From positions 382,261 through 446,260 of the forward strand of contig JAAUZE010000008.1 of the NCBI GenBank assembly GCA_014804755.1: a DNA stretch of 64,000 nucleotides. The letters are read 5' to 3'. How positions within the stretch are numbered: position 1 is the stretch's first letter; the number at the start of each line of letters is the position of its first letter. Below, piece after piece: positions 9,917-19,487 of this stretch. The notes beneath the pieces are model-generated. The model was not told the DNA's origin. It did no database searches and was given only the letters and a program-made list of their open reading frames with translations. The DNA is from Lachnospiraceae bacterium (GTDB lineage: Bacteria > Bacillota > Clostridia > Lachnospirales > Lachnospiraceae). Position numbers and translations under genes: made by a program.

Positions 9917-11072
9917 TAGAAAACAGATACTGTCCCTGTCATGGAGGGATATCCGCTCGGAAAAAGCGGGCGGAGCAGAAATTCATACACATGAGCTATT
10001 AAAAGCAATTAGTCAAAACTATGAGATTGTCCATATTGCAATGAAAAGTAAGGGGGCGGCGGACAGGGAGGATGTTGACGGAATATCTTATATACGCCAC
10101 GGTAATTGCCTTGGTGTTCTGCTTTTTGCGATTTCCTACTATATACGGCATCGGAAGCAAATTGTACTTGTATTCGATCAGTGCAATACGTTTCGTTTTT
10201 TCACAAAATTCTGGGTTTCCAAGAAAAAGCGTGTATTTTATATCCACCAGCTGACACGTGAAATCTGGGACATCCAAATGGGGGGCGTATTAGGAAAAAT
10301 CGGTAAAATGCTGGAAACACCCATGCTTCGACTAAATAGAAAGGATTATACGATTACGGTATCGGAATCTACAAAGCAGGAGCTGGTAGAACTCGGTTTT
10401 GATAAGAACAAAATTATAATTGTGCCGAACGGACTTCCAGTGCAGCTTTTTGACAGAAGTACTTTTCTTGAAAAAGAAAAGGAATTGACATTCATTTATT
10501 GTGGGAGATATGCAAAGTATAAGGGAATTGATGATACGATAGAGGCATTTGGGGAGTATAAAAAGGAAAATGTCGGTGCAAGGTTATGGGTTGTCGGAAA
10601 AACCGATATACAGTATTTGGAACAGAGGTTGGTTCCGCTCTGCCGCAAATACGGACTAAGTTATGGAAAAGAGGAAGGATATGATGTCGTTTTCTGGGGC
10701 TTTGTGCCAGAAGAACAAAAGTATGATCTGATGCAGCGCGCGCATGTCTTAGTGTGTCCGTCGGTTCGGGAGGGGTGGGGAATTATTATATCGGAGGCAG
10801 GATATTTGGGAACGCCGAGCATTGTATATCATTCCCCGGGACTGCGGGATGCGGTATCCTATGGTGAAACAGGATATTTGTGTACGCACAATACAGTGGA
10901 TGAGCTTGTGCGCTATATGCGTGAGGCCACTGGCAATATTGAAAAATATAAGATGCTTCAGATGCGTGCCCATCAGTTTGCAGCTACGCTTCGGTGGGAA
11001 AATAACCGCATCATTATCAATGCTTTGATAGAAAAGGTGATTCATGCACAGGGAAAGAGGAAGATGGAATGA
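9888..11072 (+). CDS. GT4 family glycosyltransferase
   Basis: GT-B transferase. Start taken at TTG 9888 with AGAGAGGG at 9873-9880. The N-terminal domain begins ILSLSWRDIRSEKAGGAEIH, a glycan-synthesis GT4 pattern with a G-G-AE-H element. The C-terminal domain has the nucleotide-binding region IPNGLPVQLF-like (VPNGLPVQLF) and PSVREGWGIIISEAGYLGTP, where the usual E-x7-E appears as E-x7-E. Length 394 residues. Specificity unknown. Confidence 0.85.
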   Translation: MDTAARKQNNRKQILSLSWRDIRSEKAGGAEIHTHELLKAISQNYEIVHIAMKSKGAADREDVDGISYIRHGNCLGVLLFAISYYIRHRKQIVLVFDQCNTFRFFTKFWVSKKKRVFYIHQLTREIWDIQMGGVLGKIGKMLETPMLRLNRKDYTITVSESTKQELVELGFDKNKIIIVPNGLPVQLFDRSTFLEKEKELTFIYCGRYAKYKGIDDTIEAFGEYKKENVGARLWVVGKTDIQYLEQRLVPLCRKYGLSYGKEEGYDVVFWGFVPEEQKYDLMQRAHVLVCPSVREGWGIIISEAGYLGTPSIVYHSPGLRDAVSYGETGYLCTHNTVDELVRYMREATGNIEKYKMLQMRAHQFAATLRWENNRIIINALIEKVIHAQGKRKME

Positions 11073-12121
11073 TGGGATATGAACTGGTTAGCATTATCAT
11101 TGCCACGTATAATTCCGCAAAGCATCTCGGAAAAGTATTGGAGGCGATCCGCAGGCAGAATTATCCGCAGGATAGCGTAGAAATACTGATTGTGGACGGC
11201 GGTTCGTCGGACGAGACCTGCACGCTTGCGCAGAAGAACGGATGCATTGTGCTGCATAATCCGAAAACAGAACCGGTACATGCAAAGCTGCTGGGACTTC
11301 AGCATGCAAATGGGAAATACATCCTGTTTCTTGATCATGATGAGGTGATGGAAAACAGCAGAAGCATTAGCAGAAAGGTTGATGCAATTCAACAAAATCC
11401 CCAGTGTCATGTTGTACTGGGAAGCGGCTATAAGCGGCCGCAGGGGTATCCGCGCATTAACCAGTATATTTCGGAGTACGGCGACCCATTCTCACTTTTT
11501 TTATATAATTTTTCCAAGTATGATACATGTCTGGAGAAGCTATTGCTGAAATACTACCGGGTGATCAGAGCAGAAAAGGATTACATCTGCATAGATTTTG
11601 CCGGAAGGAAAAAAGAGCCGATCATAGAGCTGTGCTGCCTCGGCACGATGCTTGACAACAGCTATTTTTCAAAAATACCGCATGCCTACACGGATGGAAA
11701 GGTTATGACGCATTTGTTTTATGTGATGCTGGAAAAGGGTGATACTGCCGTAATATGCATGAAGGATGATGCGTTGCTGCACTATTCCGCTGATTCCGTA
11801 AAAGCGTATTTGCCAAAATTGAAATGGCGTGTGTGTAACAACATCCATTTTCCGGAAATGGGAGAAAGCGGAGTCAGCGGAAGACTAAAATATCAAAAGA
11901 ATCTGAAAATAAAACGGTATTTTTTTGTGCCTTATGCATTGCTGATTTTGCCAGCACTGCTGCATGGGATGTGGCTGGCGGTCCTTAGAAGAAATCCGGT
12001 CTATTTGCTGCATCCGTATTTTTCTTTTTATGTCGTGATACAAATCATCTGGCAGAGTATGATGAAGGTGATGGGGATCAGGCCGAGGATGAAAAGCTAT
12101 GACGGAAAAAAGGAAATCTGA
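11069..12121 (+). CDS. GT2 family glycosyltransferase
   Basis: Inverting GT-A transferase beginning MMGYELVSIIIATYNSAKHL, with LIVDGGSSDET and FLDHDEVME as DxD-like site. Its stop-start junction with the GT4 gene overlaps by 4 bases. The C-terminal third contains hydrophobic segments around residues 285-330, suggesting membrane attachment. The middle region (residues ~130-230) does not follow a GT2 subfamily I recognise. Confidence 0.85.
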   Translation: MMGYELVSIIIATYNSAKHLGKVLEAIRRQNYPQDSVEILIVDGGSSDETCTLAQKNGCIVLHNPKTEPVHAKLLGLQHANGKYILFLDHDEVMENSRSISRKVDAIQQNPQCHVVLGSGYKRPQGYPRINQYISEYGDPFSLFLYNFSKYDTCLEKLLLKYYRVIRAEKDYICIDFAGRKKEPIIELCCLGTMLDNSYFSKIPHAYTDGKVMTHLFYVMLEKGDTAVICMKDDALLHYSADSVKAYLPKLKWRVCNNIHFPEMGESGVSGRLKYQKNLKIKRYFFVPYALLILPALLHGMWLAVLRRNPVYLLHPYFSFYVVIQIIWQSMMKVMGIRPRMKSYDGKKEI

Positions 12122-12181
12122 TATTTACAGATACTGACGGGAATCGGTACGGGCGGATGGAATATAGGATGTGGAAATAAA

Positions 12182-13696
12182 ATGGCAAGCGCATATATCA
12201 AGCATATTAAAAAAAATATGATCTGGATGGGAATATTAAATTTAATTGCAATGATATTCCCGTTTCTTATCCGAACAATGATGATTCGCTATCTGGGCAG
12301 TGAGTGCTTGGGACTGAACAGCCTGTGCGTGTCCGTATTATATGTGCTGAATGCAGCGGAATTTGGCATGACGGATGCAATGGTTTACCGGCTTTATAAA
12401 CCGATTGCGACAGACGATTCTGATGAGGTATGTAGATTACTTGGGCAATATCGGACGGTTTATTTTGCGATCGGAGGTATAATTTTCATCGCAGGGCTGA
12501 TTTTAAGCCCGTTTCTGGAACAGATGATTTCTGGGGATAGACCGAAAAATGTGAACATTTATGTGATTTTTTTGGGTTATCTGCTAAATTCTGTTTTCAG
12601 CTATACACCTCTTGCCTACCGAAAATTAATTTTGTTGGCAAATCAGCATAAGGATTATGAGGCAATGATAAGCAGCCTTTGTCTGTTATGTACTTATGTG
12701 CTGCAGATGGTATGCATTGTTCGGGGGAATTATTATGCATATGTCATTTTGTTATCGCTGTGCAGCCTTACGGTCAATATCCTGATTTATTATACGACGC
12801 AAAAAAAGTATCCGCAGTATGTATGCCGGAAAAAGAAACATGACAAGGATCAAACTCTGCGGGTTATGGGAAAAGATATGCTTGGTGTGGGAATATATCG
12901 GTTTCGGGATGTCAGCAGAAATGCATTTGACAGTATTATCATTTCCAAAATGATGGGGCTGGTTTCGGTCGCCAATTACCAGAATTATTATTCCGTTTTA
13001 ACTATTCCGATAACGATAAGGCGGATTTTTATTGCTGCAGTCACGCCTTCACTGGGGAACTATATTGCTTTGCAGGAGCGTGACAACAGCTATCTTGTAT
13101 ATAAGGAGCTGCTTTTCCTGCAATTATTTGTATCGGGCTGGTTTGCGATCTGTTATTTCTGTTTGATACAGGATTTCATCGTAATTTGGATTGGCAGGGA
13201 ATACCTGCTTTCCGTGGTAACCGCATTTTTGATGGCGCTTTATTTTTATTTACTTGGAATAACCGATACATTTAAGATGATGCGGGAGACGGCGGGGATG
13301 TGGAATCGGGGAAAAAAGGTCGCGGTTCTTGAAATGGTGGGTAATCTGCTGTTTAATGTCATCATGGGTTATTTTTGGGGGATTGAGGGCGTAGTTTTAG
13401 CGACAATTGTTACACTCATGTTTCTGAATATTCCGTTTGAGGGAAGTATTGTTATAAATAAATACTTTAGACAAACGGGGGTAGGGCATTTTGTAATCCT
13501 GATAAAGAATATGGTGTGGGTAACTGGGTCGGGACTTATCATTTCAATGCTGTATGCGGTGATGCCGGATGTTTTTATATGGAAATTTGCGGTGAAGGTA
13601 CTGGCCTGTATAATGATACCGCCGTTTTTGTTTGTTGTAGGCATGCATCATACGGAAGAATTTCGGAGTGTAATGAGGCGTTTAAAACGCGCTTAG
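12182..13696 (+). CDS. wzx: Wzx-type polysaccharide flippase
   Basis: MATE/MVF-fold membrane protein with about 12-14 transmembrane segments over 504 residues, expected to flip the lipid-linked repeat unit across the membrane. The N-terminal pattern TMMIRYLGSECLGLNSLCVS and LNAAEFGMTDAMVYRLYKPI is characteristic of Wzx/RfbX proteins from Gram-positive capsule loci. It sits in the middle of the glycosyltransferase string, as usual for Wzx. A second exporter of ABC type lies 10 kb downstream. Confidence 0.85.
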   Translation: MASAYIKHIKKNMIWMGILNLIAMIFPFLIRTMMIRYLGSECLGLNSLCVSVLYVLNAAEFGMTDAMVYRLYKPIATDDSDEVCRLLGQYRTVYFAIGGIIFIAGLILSPFLEQMISGDRPKNVNIYVIFLGYLLNSVFSYTPLAYRKLILLANQHKDYEAMISSLCLLCTYVLQMVCIVRGNYYAYVILLSLCSLTVNILIYYTTQKKYPQYVCRKKKHDKDQTLRVMGKDMLGVGIYRFRDVSRNAFDSIIISKMMGLVSVANYQNYYSVLTIPITIRRIFIAAVTPSLGNYIALQERDNSYLVYKELLFLQLFVSGWFAICYFCLIQDFIVIWIGREYLLSVVTAFLMALYFYLLGITDTFKMMRETAGMWNRGKKVAVLEMVGNLLFNVIMGYFWGIEGVVLATIVTLMFLNIPFEGSIVINKYFRQTGVGHFVILIKNMVWVTGSGLIISMLYAVMPDVFIWKFAVKVLACIMIPPFLFVVGMHHTEEFRSVMRRLKRA

Positions 13697-13757
13697 CGAT
13701 GTAACGAGCATCGTGGTTTTTATCGCACAAGCAGTGTGTTTGTACCGGAGGTGGGCA

Positions 13758-14771
13758 ATGAGATCATCTTTTGTAACAAAATTGCATGATTGGTTATTGA
13801 CAAAAGCGCCTTATCCGTTGTTTTGGACAAGTGTAAAGCTTTGGGATGCCTATAAAAAAATACGGATGCCGCAACAAAAAAAATCTTTTGGAGAGAACAA
13901 TCCCGATAAGACATTTTATGTGATACGGCTGTATCCGCCGGCAACGGGCTTTTTGGCAAATTATAATTATGTTCTGGGCTACATGAAGCATGCTTATGAT
14001 TGCGGCTGGATACCGGTTGTTGATATGCAAAATTATGAAACGCTGCATCAGGAGAAAGAGCCAGTCATGGGAACAACCAATGTGTGGGAGTATTATTTTG
14101 AGCAGCCGTTGGACAAGAAAACCGGAAAGAGGTATTCATTGGAGGAAGTTTATTCTAGCAAGAATGTGATTCTTTCTGATGGGAACGAGCCTTTTTGCAG
14201 CTATGCCGGGGATAAGGATACCTTAAGGTGGCAAAGGGAGATGGCGGAGCTTGTGCCGTTTAATAAAGAGACGGAACAGCATATACAAAATGTATATCGG
14301 ACATTTCAAGGGAACATATCGGACAAGGCTGATTTGATCGGTGTACCTATTAGGGGAGCTGAATTGAAGAAAAGGGTAATTAGGCATTATGTGCAGGCAT
14401 CACCCGAAGATTTAGCGGAAGTGGTGAAAGAACGTTTGACAACTTGGAGGCATAAAGGACGTGAAACGGCTATTTTTGTCAATTCGGATGAAGAAGAGAT
14501 GATTGATTTTTTTAAGGACAGATTTCCGGATGTATATTATACAAATGCGACACGCTTTAAAAATTATAGCGAGAAAGAAGGATTTGGTGAAAATATTTGT
14601 AAGAATAGCACTAAGTATCAAACAATATTGGAATATTTGACAAATGTATATATACTTTCCAGATGCGACTATCTCATCGGTTCAATGAATAATGGATATT
14701 ATACTGCATTGATTTGGAACCGCGGCAGGTATTCCTATGTGGAAATGGTCAATAGGGGAATATACAAATAA
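13758..14771 (+). CDS. Possible fucosyltransferase-fold (NodZ/O-FucT-like) glycosyltransferase
   Basis: Start at ATG 13758, with GGAGG at 13748-13752. The second half has IGVPIRGAEL, then QASPEDLAEVVKERL and ETAIFVNSDEEEMIDFF. This order resembles the VxxRGTDY - TPEELI - IYLATEDEE pattern of NodZ/O-fucosyltransferase-fold proteins. Here the usual RGTD is RGAE, so the call is tentative. The N-terminal region around YNYVLGYMKHAYDCGWIPVV fits the same group. Context supports it, because the window encodes L-fucose salvage to GDP-fucose. Another GT-B fold is possible. Confidence 0.5.
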   Translation: MRSSFVTKLHDWLLTKAPYPLFWTSVKLWDAYKKIRMPQQKKSFGENNPDKTFYVIRLYPPATGFLANYNYVLGYMKHAYDCGWIPVVDMQNYETLHQEKEPVMGTTNVWEYYFEQPLDKKTGKRYSLEEVYSSKNVILSDGNEPFCSYAGDKDTLRWQREMAELVPFNKETEQHIQNVYRTFQGNISDKADLIGVPIRGAELKKRVIRHYVQASPEDLAEVVKERLTTWRHKGRETAIFVNSDEEEMIDFFKDRFPDVYYTNATRFKNYSEKEGFGENICKNSTKYQTILEYLTNVYILSRCDYLIGSMNNGYYTALIWNRGRYSYVEMVNRGIYK

Positions 14772-14802
14772 AAAATATTATTATGAACGGAGGAGAGACA
14801 CT

Positions 14803-15666
14803 ATGAATAAGAAAGATATGGTAATAAAAATTGCTTCAAGGATATATGACAGAAATCCGAAAAGCTATAAAGCACTGAGAGAAGTTTGGCGTTCGAATGG
14901 ACTGAAAAAAGTAAAAGCTATGGTGAAGGCAATTATGATCCTACCGCTAAATTTTGTTTATAATAGCAAGGCAAATAAGGAAATCAAGAGTATAAAACAA
15001 AATGGTTCAATCTTCGAAGTGGGGGGGGTAAAATTTTATCTACCTGATATAAATTTGCGTAATGGAGATATGGTTCAAAATAAGATATATTTAGAGCAAA
15101 ATTATTTTGAAATTCATCATCTGAAAGTGGCTGCGCCGTATATAAAAGGATGCGTCTTGGATATTGGAGCGAATATTGGTAATCACACATGTTTTTTTCT
15201 CGTGGAATGCGCTGCAAAAAAAGTATATGCTTTTGAACCGGTCTTGCGCACATATCAAATATTACAGAAAAATGTGGCATTGAATCATTTGCAGGACAGA
15301 GCGATATGCAGAAATATTGCGTTAGGCGCACATTCCGGTCAAGCAGCGATTACGCATCAGGACAGCGTTGACTCCGGCGGCACTAAAGTGGAAGCATCGG
15401 CAGGCGGGGGCATTTGTATGGACGCATTGGATAATCTGGATATAGAGGAAAAAATTGATTTCATTAAGATTGATGTCGAGGGATATGAATATGAGGTGTT
15501 AAAGGGCGGCCAAAAAACGATATGCAAAAACAAACCGATCATTTTTGTCGAAATCGGTGCTCCTAATAGGAAAAGAGTCAACAGGCTGTTAAAGTCTTTT
15601 GGTTATATCTGCATAAAGCAGTTAGAGTATGACTATATCTATAGCTTTGCGGATAAGAGTGAATAA
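14803..15666 (+). CDS. FkbM family methyltransferase (3 of 4)
   Basis: SAM-dependent O-methyltransferase of 287 residues. Start ATG 14803 follows CGGAGGAGAG. VLDIGANIGNHTCFF (~117) is motif I, AFEPV is motif II, and FIKIDVEGYEYEVLKGG (~219) is the FkbM signature. This is the most canonical of the four FkbM proteins here. The surrounding DNA is visibly more A+T-rich than the 38-46 kb block, suggesting a separate origin. Confidence 0.9.
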   Translation: MNKKDMVIKIASRIYDRNPKSYKALREVWRSNGLKKVKAMVKAIMILPLNFVYNSKANKEIKSIKQNGSIFEVGGVKFYLPDINLRNGDMVQNKIYLEQNYFEIHHLKVAAPYIKGCVLDIGANIGNHTCFFLVECAAKKVYAFEPVLRTYQILQKNVALNHLQDRAICRNIALGAHSGQAAITHQDSVDSGGTKVEASAGGGICMDALDNLDIEEKIDFIKIDVEGYEYEVLKGGQKTICKNKPIIFVEIGAPNRKRVNRLLKSFGYICIKQLEYDYIYSFADKSE

Positions 15667-15694
15667 GAGTGAATAAGGGAGGATGGCAGCAGCA

Positions 15695-17323
15695 ATGAAA
15701 TCGATATTTGATCGGCATCAGAAACTGTTATTTTGCGTGGCATGTGTTGTTACTGTTATTGTGGGAGGGATTTACTATTTTTATATCCAGCATTCATTTG
15801 TGCCAAATGCGGAAGACTTAGCAACTACACAACAATGGTATTTGGTGCTGAAGCATGTGCAGAGCTACCGTCATAGTAATATTGTTTTCGATGTGATATC
15901 CTGCTTGTCGGTATTAATAGGTGGAATGTCCTATTTTTCTATCAGATTAGAATTTACACTGTTTTATGTGATGGTATTAGGGCTTGGTTTATACCTTTCC
16001 GCCTCTGGGAAGAAGGGAAGAAAACCTTGGTTTTTGCTGCCTTTGTGGGCGTTTTTTATGATTTTGATTCATACGGTTCAGGCTGACTCGAATTTTACAA
16101 CCGTGTACGATGATACGGATTTAATAAGAATGTTCCCGTATAACTATCATATCATACCGCTTATATTTGCCCTGATTAGCTTGGCTGTGCTGCAATGCTG
16201 GTTAAATACAAATGAAGGGAAAAAGAAAAATATTATCATAGGCATTGAAGTCATAGTAGTGATTTACGCGAGTTTGTTTACGGATTTGATCTATTATATT
16301 ATATTTTTACTTCCTATGCTGATTGTGTTGGCGTTAAGGGGGTTATATAACGATAAGGCAAGAAAATATATGATGCCCCTGCTGGCGCTGGGTGTCGGAC
16401 TGATGCTGCTGACGAGGATATTACCGGTGAGCTTTTTCCAGAAGCTGTGGGATAATACAACGCTTGGAACGTCTTACGGAGCGATTTATGGAGGAACTGA
16501 TTGGCTGAATTTGGACAATCTTATACTGCATATTACAAATTATATTAAGGCGATCATGTTACTTTTTAACATAGATCTTTCAAGTCGTCCGCTTATCAGT
16601 TTTTACTCGGTTCTTTTTGTGGTGCGGATTGCCTTTGTAGTCATTGGCTATGTGATCGTTGCGAAGGTCATCGCATGTAGTGTGAAAGGAAAAGCGAAGC
16701 AGAATGGATTTCATACGATCGATGAGATTTTGGCATGGGGATTTGTGATATTATCGTGCTCATTTATTTTTACAAGAAATGCTTTATATAGAGATCTGAT
16801 AAGATATTATACTGCATTCGTACCGATTTTGACGATTTTACTATGCAGGTATGTTGGTGATTTTTTAATGAAGGCCATGCCGGTTTTGGAAACCATGAAA
16901 CAGAAAAAGATTTATTTTGCCGGAATGATAGGAGCGCTGTGCATCTGTCAGGTAGAGCCGGTTTGGAACTATCGAGTAGAGGCCAGCTATCGGGAAGACT
17001 GCGAAGCGGCAATAGAGTATCTCAGACAGTGGGGGGCGGAAACGAGCGGTTATGCGGTTGCACCATATTGGTTATATGCACGGTTATCAGCGATGACAGA
17101 CGGAGAGATTCTTTTTTATGATAATGCGGAGACAATTAAACGGCTTTATGGCGAGGATGCGGTTATTAGATTTATGGTGGTCGGATGGGATGACAGAGGG
17201 CTGTTGACTTATGGCTTAAACAATATTGCATATAGCAGTTATGCAGAAATGTGTGAAAATTATAAGTCACCCATAAGGGCGGTGGAGTTAGATTATATTT
17301 ATGTGTGTGAGTTTGGGGAGTAA
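15695..17323 (+). CDS. Polytopic membrane protein, possible GT-C transferase or polymerase
   Basis: About 540 residues with roughly 11-13 predicted transmembrane helices. GGGAGG (15677-15682) touches ATG 15683, so ATG 15695 is the better spaced start. The first extracytoplasmic loop has PNAEDLATTQQWY, reminiscent of the acidic first loop of GT-C transferases, and a soluble tail follows the last helix. It could be a GT-C transferase or the Wzy polymerase; sequence alone does not separate them. A GAATAAGAGT duplication lies just upstream. Confidence 0.55.
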   Translation: MKSIFDRHQKLLFCVACVVTVIVGGIYYFYIQHSFVPNAEDLATTQQWYLVLKHVQSYRHSNIVFDVISCLSVLIGGMSYFSIRLEFTLFYVMVLGLGLYLSASGKKGRKPWFLLPLWAFFMILIHTVQADSNFTTVYDDTDLIRMFPYNYHIIPLIFALISLAVLQCWLNTNEGKKKNIIIGIEVIVVIYASLFTDLIYYIIFLLPMLIVLALRGLYNDKARKYMMPLLALGVGLMLLTRILPVSFFQKLWDNTTLGTSYGAIYGGTDWLNLDNLILHITNYIKAIMLLFNIDLSSRPLISFYSVLFVVRIAFVVIGYVIVAKVIACSVKGKAKQNGFHTIDEILAWGFVILSCSFIFTRNALYRDLIRYYTAFVPILTILLCRYVGDFLMKAMPVLETMKQKKIYFAGMIGALCICQVEPVWNYRVEASYREDCEAAIEYLRQWGAETSGYAVAPYWLYARLSAMTDGEILFYDNAETIKRLYGEDAVIRFMVVGWDDRGLLTYGLNNIAYSSYAEMCENYKSPIRAVELDYIYVCEFGE

Positions 17324-17392
17324 ACGATCGGAATTTTAATCAGAAAAGCAGATAATGAAAGGCTGTTTGCGAATGAGCAGGGAGGAATCATC

Positions 17393-18286
17393 ATGGGAAT
17401 TGAGAAAAAAGTTAGTTCGTTAAGGAAGTACAAGTGTGTGGAAAGGCTGTTAGATGCCATTGCTTTCTATAAAGTAGGACAGGGATATTATAAAATAAGC
17501 AGAAGAATGAAAGGAGAATATATATCGGATAATCCATTTTGGAACGGAGCAAAAGAGTATTTTTCTAATCCGGAAATTAAAAGTATTATTAAAGATAATA
17601 TAAAGTTCTTGGAAGATGAAAAATCTGTGATACAATATAAAGGAATTATTAAGGCGAGGCAAACGCGGCGCTTTGCTGATGTTCCGACTGCATCATTAAA
17701 AAAGCTTCCGTGTCAATACTTTGATACGGAGATTATTCCGATTACCGATAACTATGTTTTTGTTGACGGCGGAGCATGGGTCGGGGACAGTATTTATTGG
17801 TTTAAAAAGAAACTTGGGGGGCAAAAGATTATTTCGTTTGAACCAGGGGACAGGCAGTTTGCCAGATTGTGTGAGCGTTATGGGAAAGACGAGAAAATAA
17901 TCTTAAAGAAAGCTGGATTATGGTCATCCAGCGGTAAATTGATGTTTGAAAACTCAGAAGCGGGCGGTGATGCGAGAATTGTTGCTGATGGCAATTCGAG
18001 AGACTGCGTCGGGATACCTGTGGTCAGTATAGATGAATTGGAGGAATGCAGGGATGCTTCTTTTATTAAAATGGATATCGAAGGCAGCGAACAGGAAGCA
18101 TTAAAAGGGGCGGAAGAAACGATCAGAAGAAACCATCCCATATTGGCAATCTGCTTATATCATAGCAACGAGGATATGGTTCATATTCCAAAATGGCTGC
18201 ATGATCATTTCCCTGAATATAAATTCTATTTTAGACATTACTCCTTCGATCTGACGGAAAGCGTATTTTATGCGGTTTTGATATGA
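17393..18286 (+). CDS. FkbM family methyltransferase (4 of 4)
   Basis: SAM-dependent O-methyltransferase, 297 residues, start ATG 17393 behind GGGAGG. YVFVDGGAWVGDSIYWF (~121) is motif I, ISFEPGDRQF motif II, and FIKMDIEGSEQEALKGAE (~223) the FkbM signature, followed by ICLYHSNEDMVHIP as in copy 1. The C-terminal halves of copies 1 and 4 are more alike than either is to copy 3, so these two may act on related positions. Confidence 0.88.
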   Translation: MGIEKKVSSLRKYKCVERLLDAIAFYKVGQGYYKISRRMKGEYISDNPFWNGAKEYFSNPEIKSIIKDNIKFLEDEKSVIQYKGIIKARQTRRFADVPTASLKKLPCQYFDTEIIPITDNYVFVDGGAWVGDSIYWFKKKLGGQKIISFEPGDRQFARLCERYGKDEKIILKKAGLWSSSGKLMFENSEAGGDARIVADGNSRDCVGIPVVSIDELEECRDASFIKMDIEGSEQEALKGAEETIRRNHPILAICLYHSNEDMVHIPKWLHDHFPEYKFYFRHYSFDLTESVFYAVLI

Positions 18287-18300
18287 ATTAGCGGAAGATG

Positions 18301-18329
18301 TTGCACTGACACGATTGGGTTATTATATA
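18301..18329 (+). promoter_or_regulatory. SigA-type promoter candidate for the acyltransferase
   Basis: TTGCAC at 18301-18306 and TATATA at 18324-18329 are 17 bases apart, 20 bases before the acyltransferase start. Confidence 0.5.
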
Positions 18330-18349
18330 GAAGATAGTGGAGCGGATAA

Positions 18350-19324
18350 ATGGAGGTAAAGAAAGAAAATCGGTATGCGGGAATAGATTATGCACGGGTG
18401 GTTTGTTCATTTTGGGTGGTTTGTATTCATTTTTATGGATTTAATAATCTGTTTGATCATTTTTTCCTTTTAAAAAAGATGGCGGTTCCGATATTTATGT
18501 TCATTAGTTTTTTTCTTACAGCTAATATTTATACAAGTCTTAATGTAATTGGATTAAGGAAAAGAATGGTACGTTTGTATGTGCCGCTTTGTTTCTGGGG
18601 AGGAGTAAATTTTATAATCAGGAGCATTCTGGAAAAAAAGCTGTTGATCAGAGGGCTGTTGTTAGAACTGTTGTTTGGAAACAGCGGAGAAAACAATCCG
18701 GTTTTTTGGTTTAACGCAGTGCAGATATACATATCAATACTATTGTGGTGTATTTTTTGCCTGCAAAAGAAATGGAACATGCAGGTAGCAATGAGAGTGA
18801 TGCTGATTGTTGCTACAATAGCATTTGTTTGGCAGATTTCCGGGATGAATGATAAGGTTTTCACGGAGTCTGTGCTGCTCGAACTGCGATGTACATTCAA
18901 TCGCATTTCGGGCATGATTTTGTTTGCTGTGGCAGGGGTTGTATTGTCATTGCGAAAGGATAAAGTTGTGACAAAAATGACATGGGCATATGCTTTAGCA
19001 ATATTTATCGTTGTTAATGCGTTATTCGAAGTGCTTGATTTGTCACAAGGATACTATTATGAAACGAGAATTTTTCTATGCGGAGTAGCACTTTCTTGTT
19101 TTTTTATATTTTTGCCACTGCCGGAAAACAAGATCATTTCGTTCTTATCAAGGTATTCTTTGGGGGTATATTGTCTCCATATGTTAGTGGGAGAACTCTG
19201 TGGGAATTTGTTTGTGCATATGGGAGGGACAGTTCGGAGCGTTTGTATATATATGATATGTATCGGAGTTGCGTTTGCGATGGATAAATGCGTCGGGAAA
19301 AAGGTGAGGATTCTTGTATGTTGA
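18350..19324 (+). CDS. Acyltransferase 3 family membrane protein
   Basis: Membrane O-acyltransferase of the OafA/AT3 family with about 10 helices. Residues 10-25 read YAGIDYARVVCSFWVVCIHF, matching the family's conserved first helix with R and H that form the catalytic centre. The C-terminus has the family pattern SRYSLGVYCLHML. Length 324 residues is near normal. It probably acetylates the glycan on the membrane. It is the last gene before the IS1634-type insertion. Confidence 0.85.
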   Translation: MEVKKENRYAGIDYARVVCSFWVVCIHFYGFNNLFDHFFLLKKMAVPIFMFISFFLTANIYTSLNVIGLRKRMVRLYVPLCFWGGVNFIIRSILEKKLLIRGLLLELLFGNSGENNPVFWFNAVQIYISILLWCIFCLQKKWNMQVAMRVMLIVATIAFVWQISGMNDKVFTESVLLELRCTFNRISGMILFAVAGVVLSLRKDKVVTKMTWAYALAIFIVVNALFEVLDLSQGYYYETRIFLCGVALSCFFIFLPLPENKIISFLSRYSLGVYCLHMLVGELCGNLFVHMGGTVRSVCIYMICIGVAFAMDKCVGKKVRILVC

Positions 19325-19351
19325 TGACGGTCAAAATCGGAATCAGCGCTT

Positions 19352-19392
19352 GTGTGATTGTGGTTGTACCAACTAATATGTTATGTTAAAAT
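19352..19392 (+). repeat. 41-bp direct repeat, left copy (target duplication with promoter)
   Basis: Identical to 20980-21020 on the far side of the insertion element. IS1634-family elements are known for unusually long and variable target duplications, which fits. The repeat contains a promoter: TTGTAC (19364-19369), 17 bases, TAAAAT (19387-19392). From this copy, transcription would run into the terminator at 19419-19464. Confidence 0.85.
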
Positions 19393-19418
19393 CTCATCTT
19401 TGACAGTTGAAAAAGGGT

Positions 19419-19464
19419 AAAAACCTCACAAGCAGCATAAATACGCAGTTTGTGAGGTTTTTTT
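19419..19464. terminator. Strong bidirectional Rho-independent terminator inside the IS end
   Basis: AAAAACCTCACAA (19419-19431) pairs with TTGTGAGGTTTTT (19450-19462) over 13 bp, followed by a T run. The A run on the left arm makes it work on the minus strand too, after the transposase. Confidence 0.85.
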
Positions 19465-19487
19465 CGTTTGTAAGTTTGTGGCTATTT

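Noticed and set aside
13697..13745. Terminator after wzx (CGATG with CATCG)
   Set aside because: The stem is only 5 bp, and the T run is interrupted.
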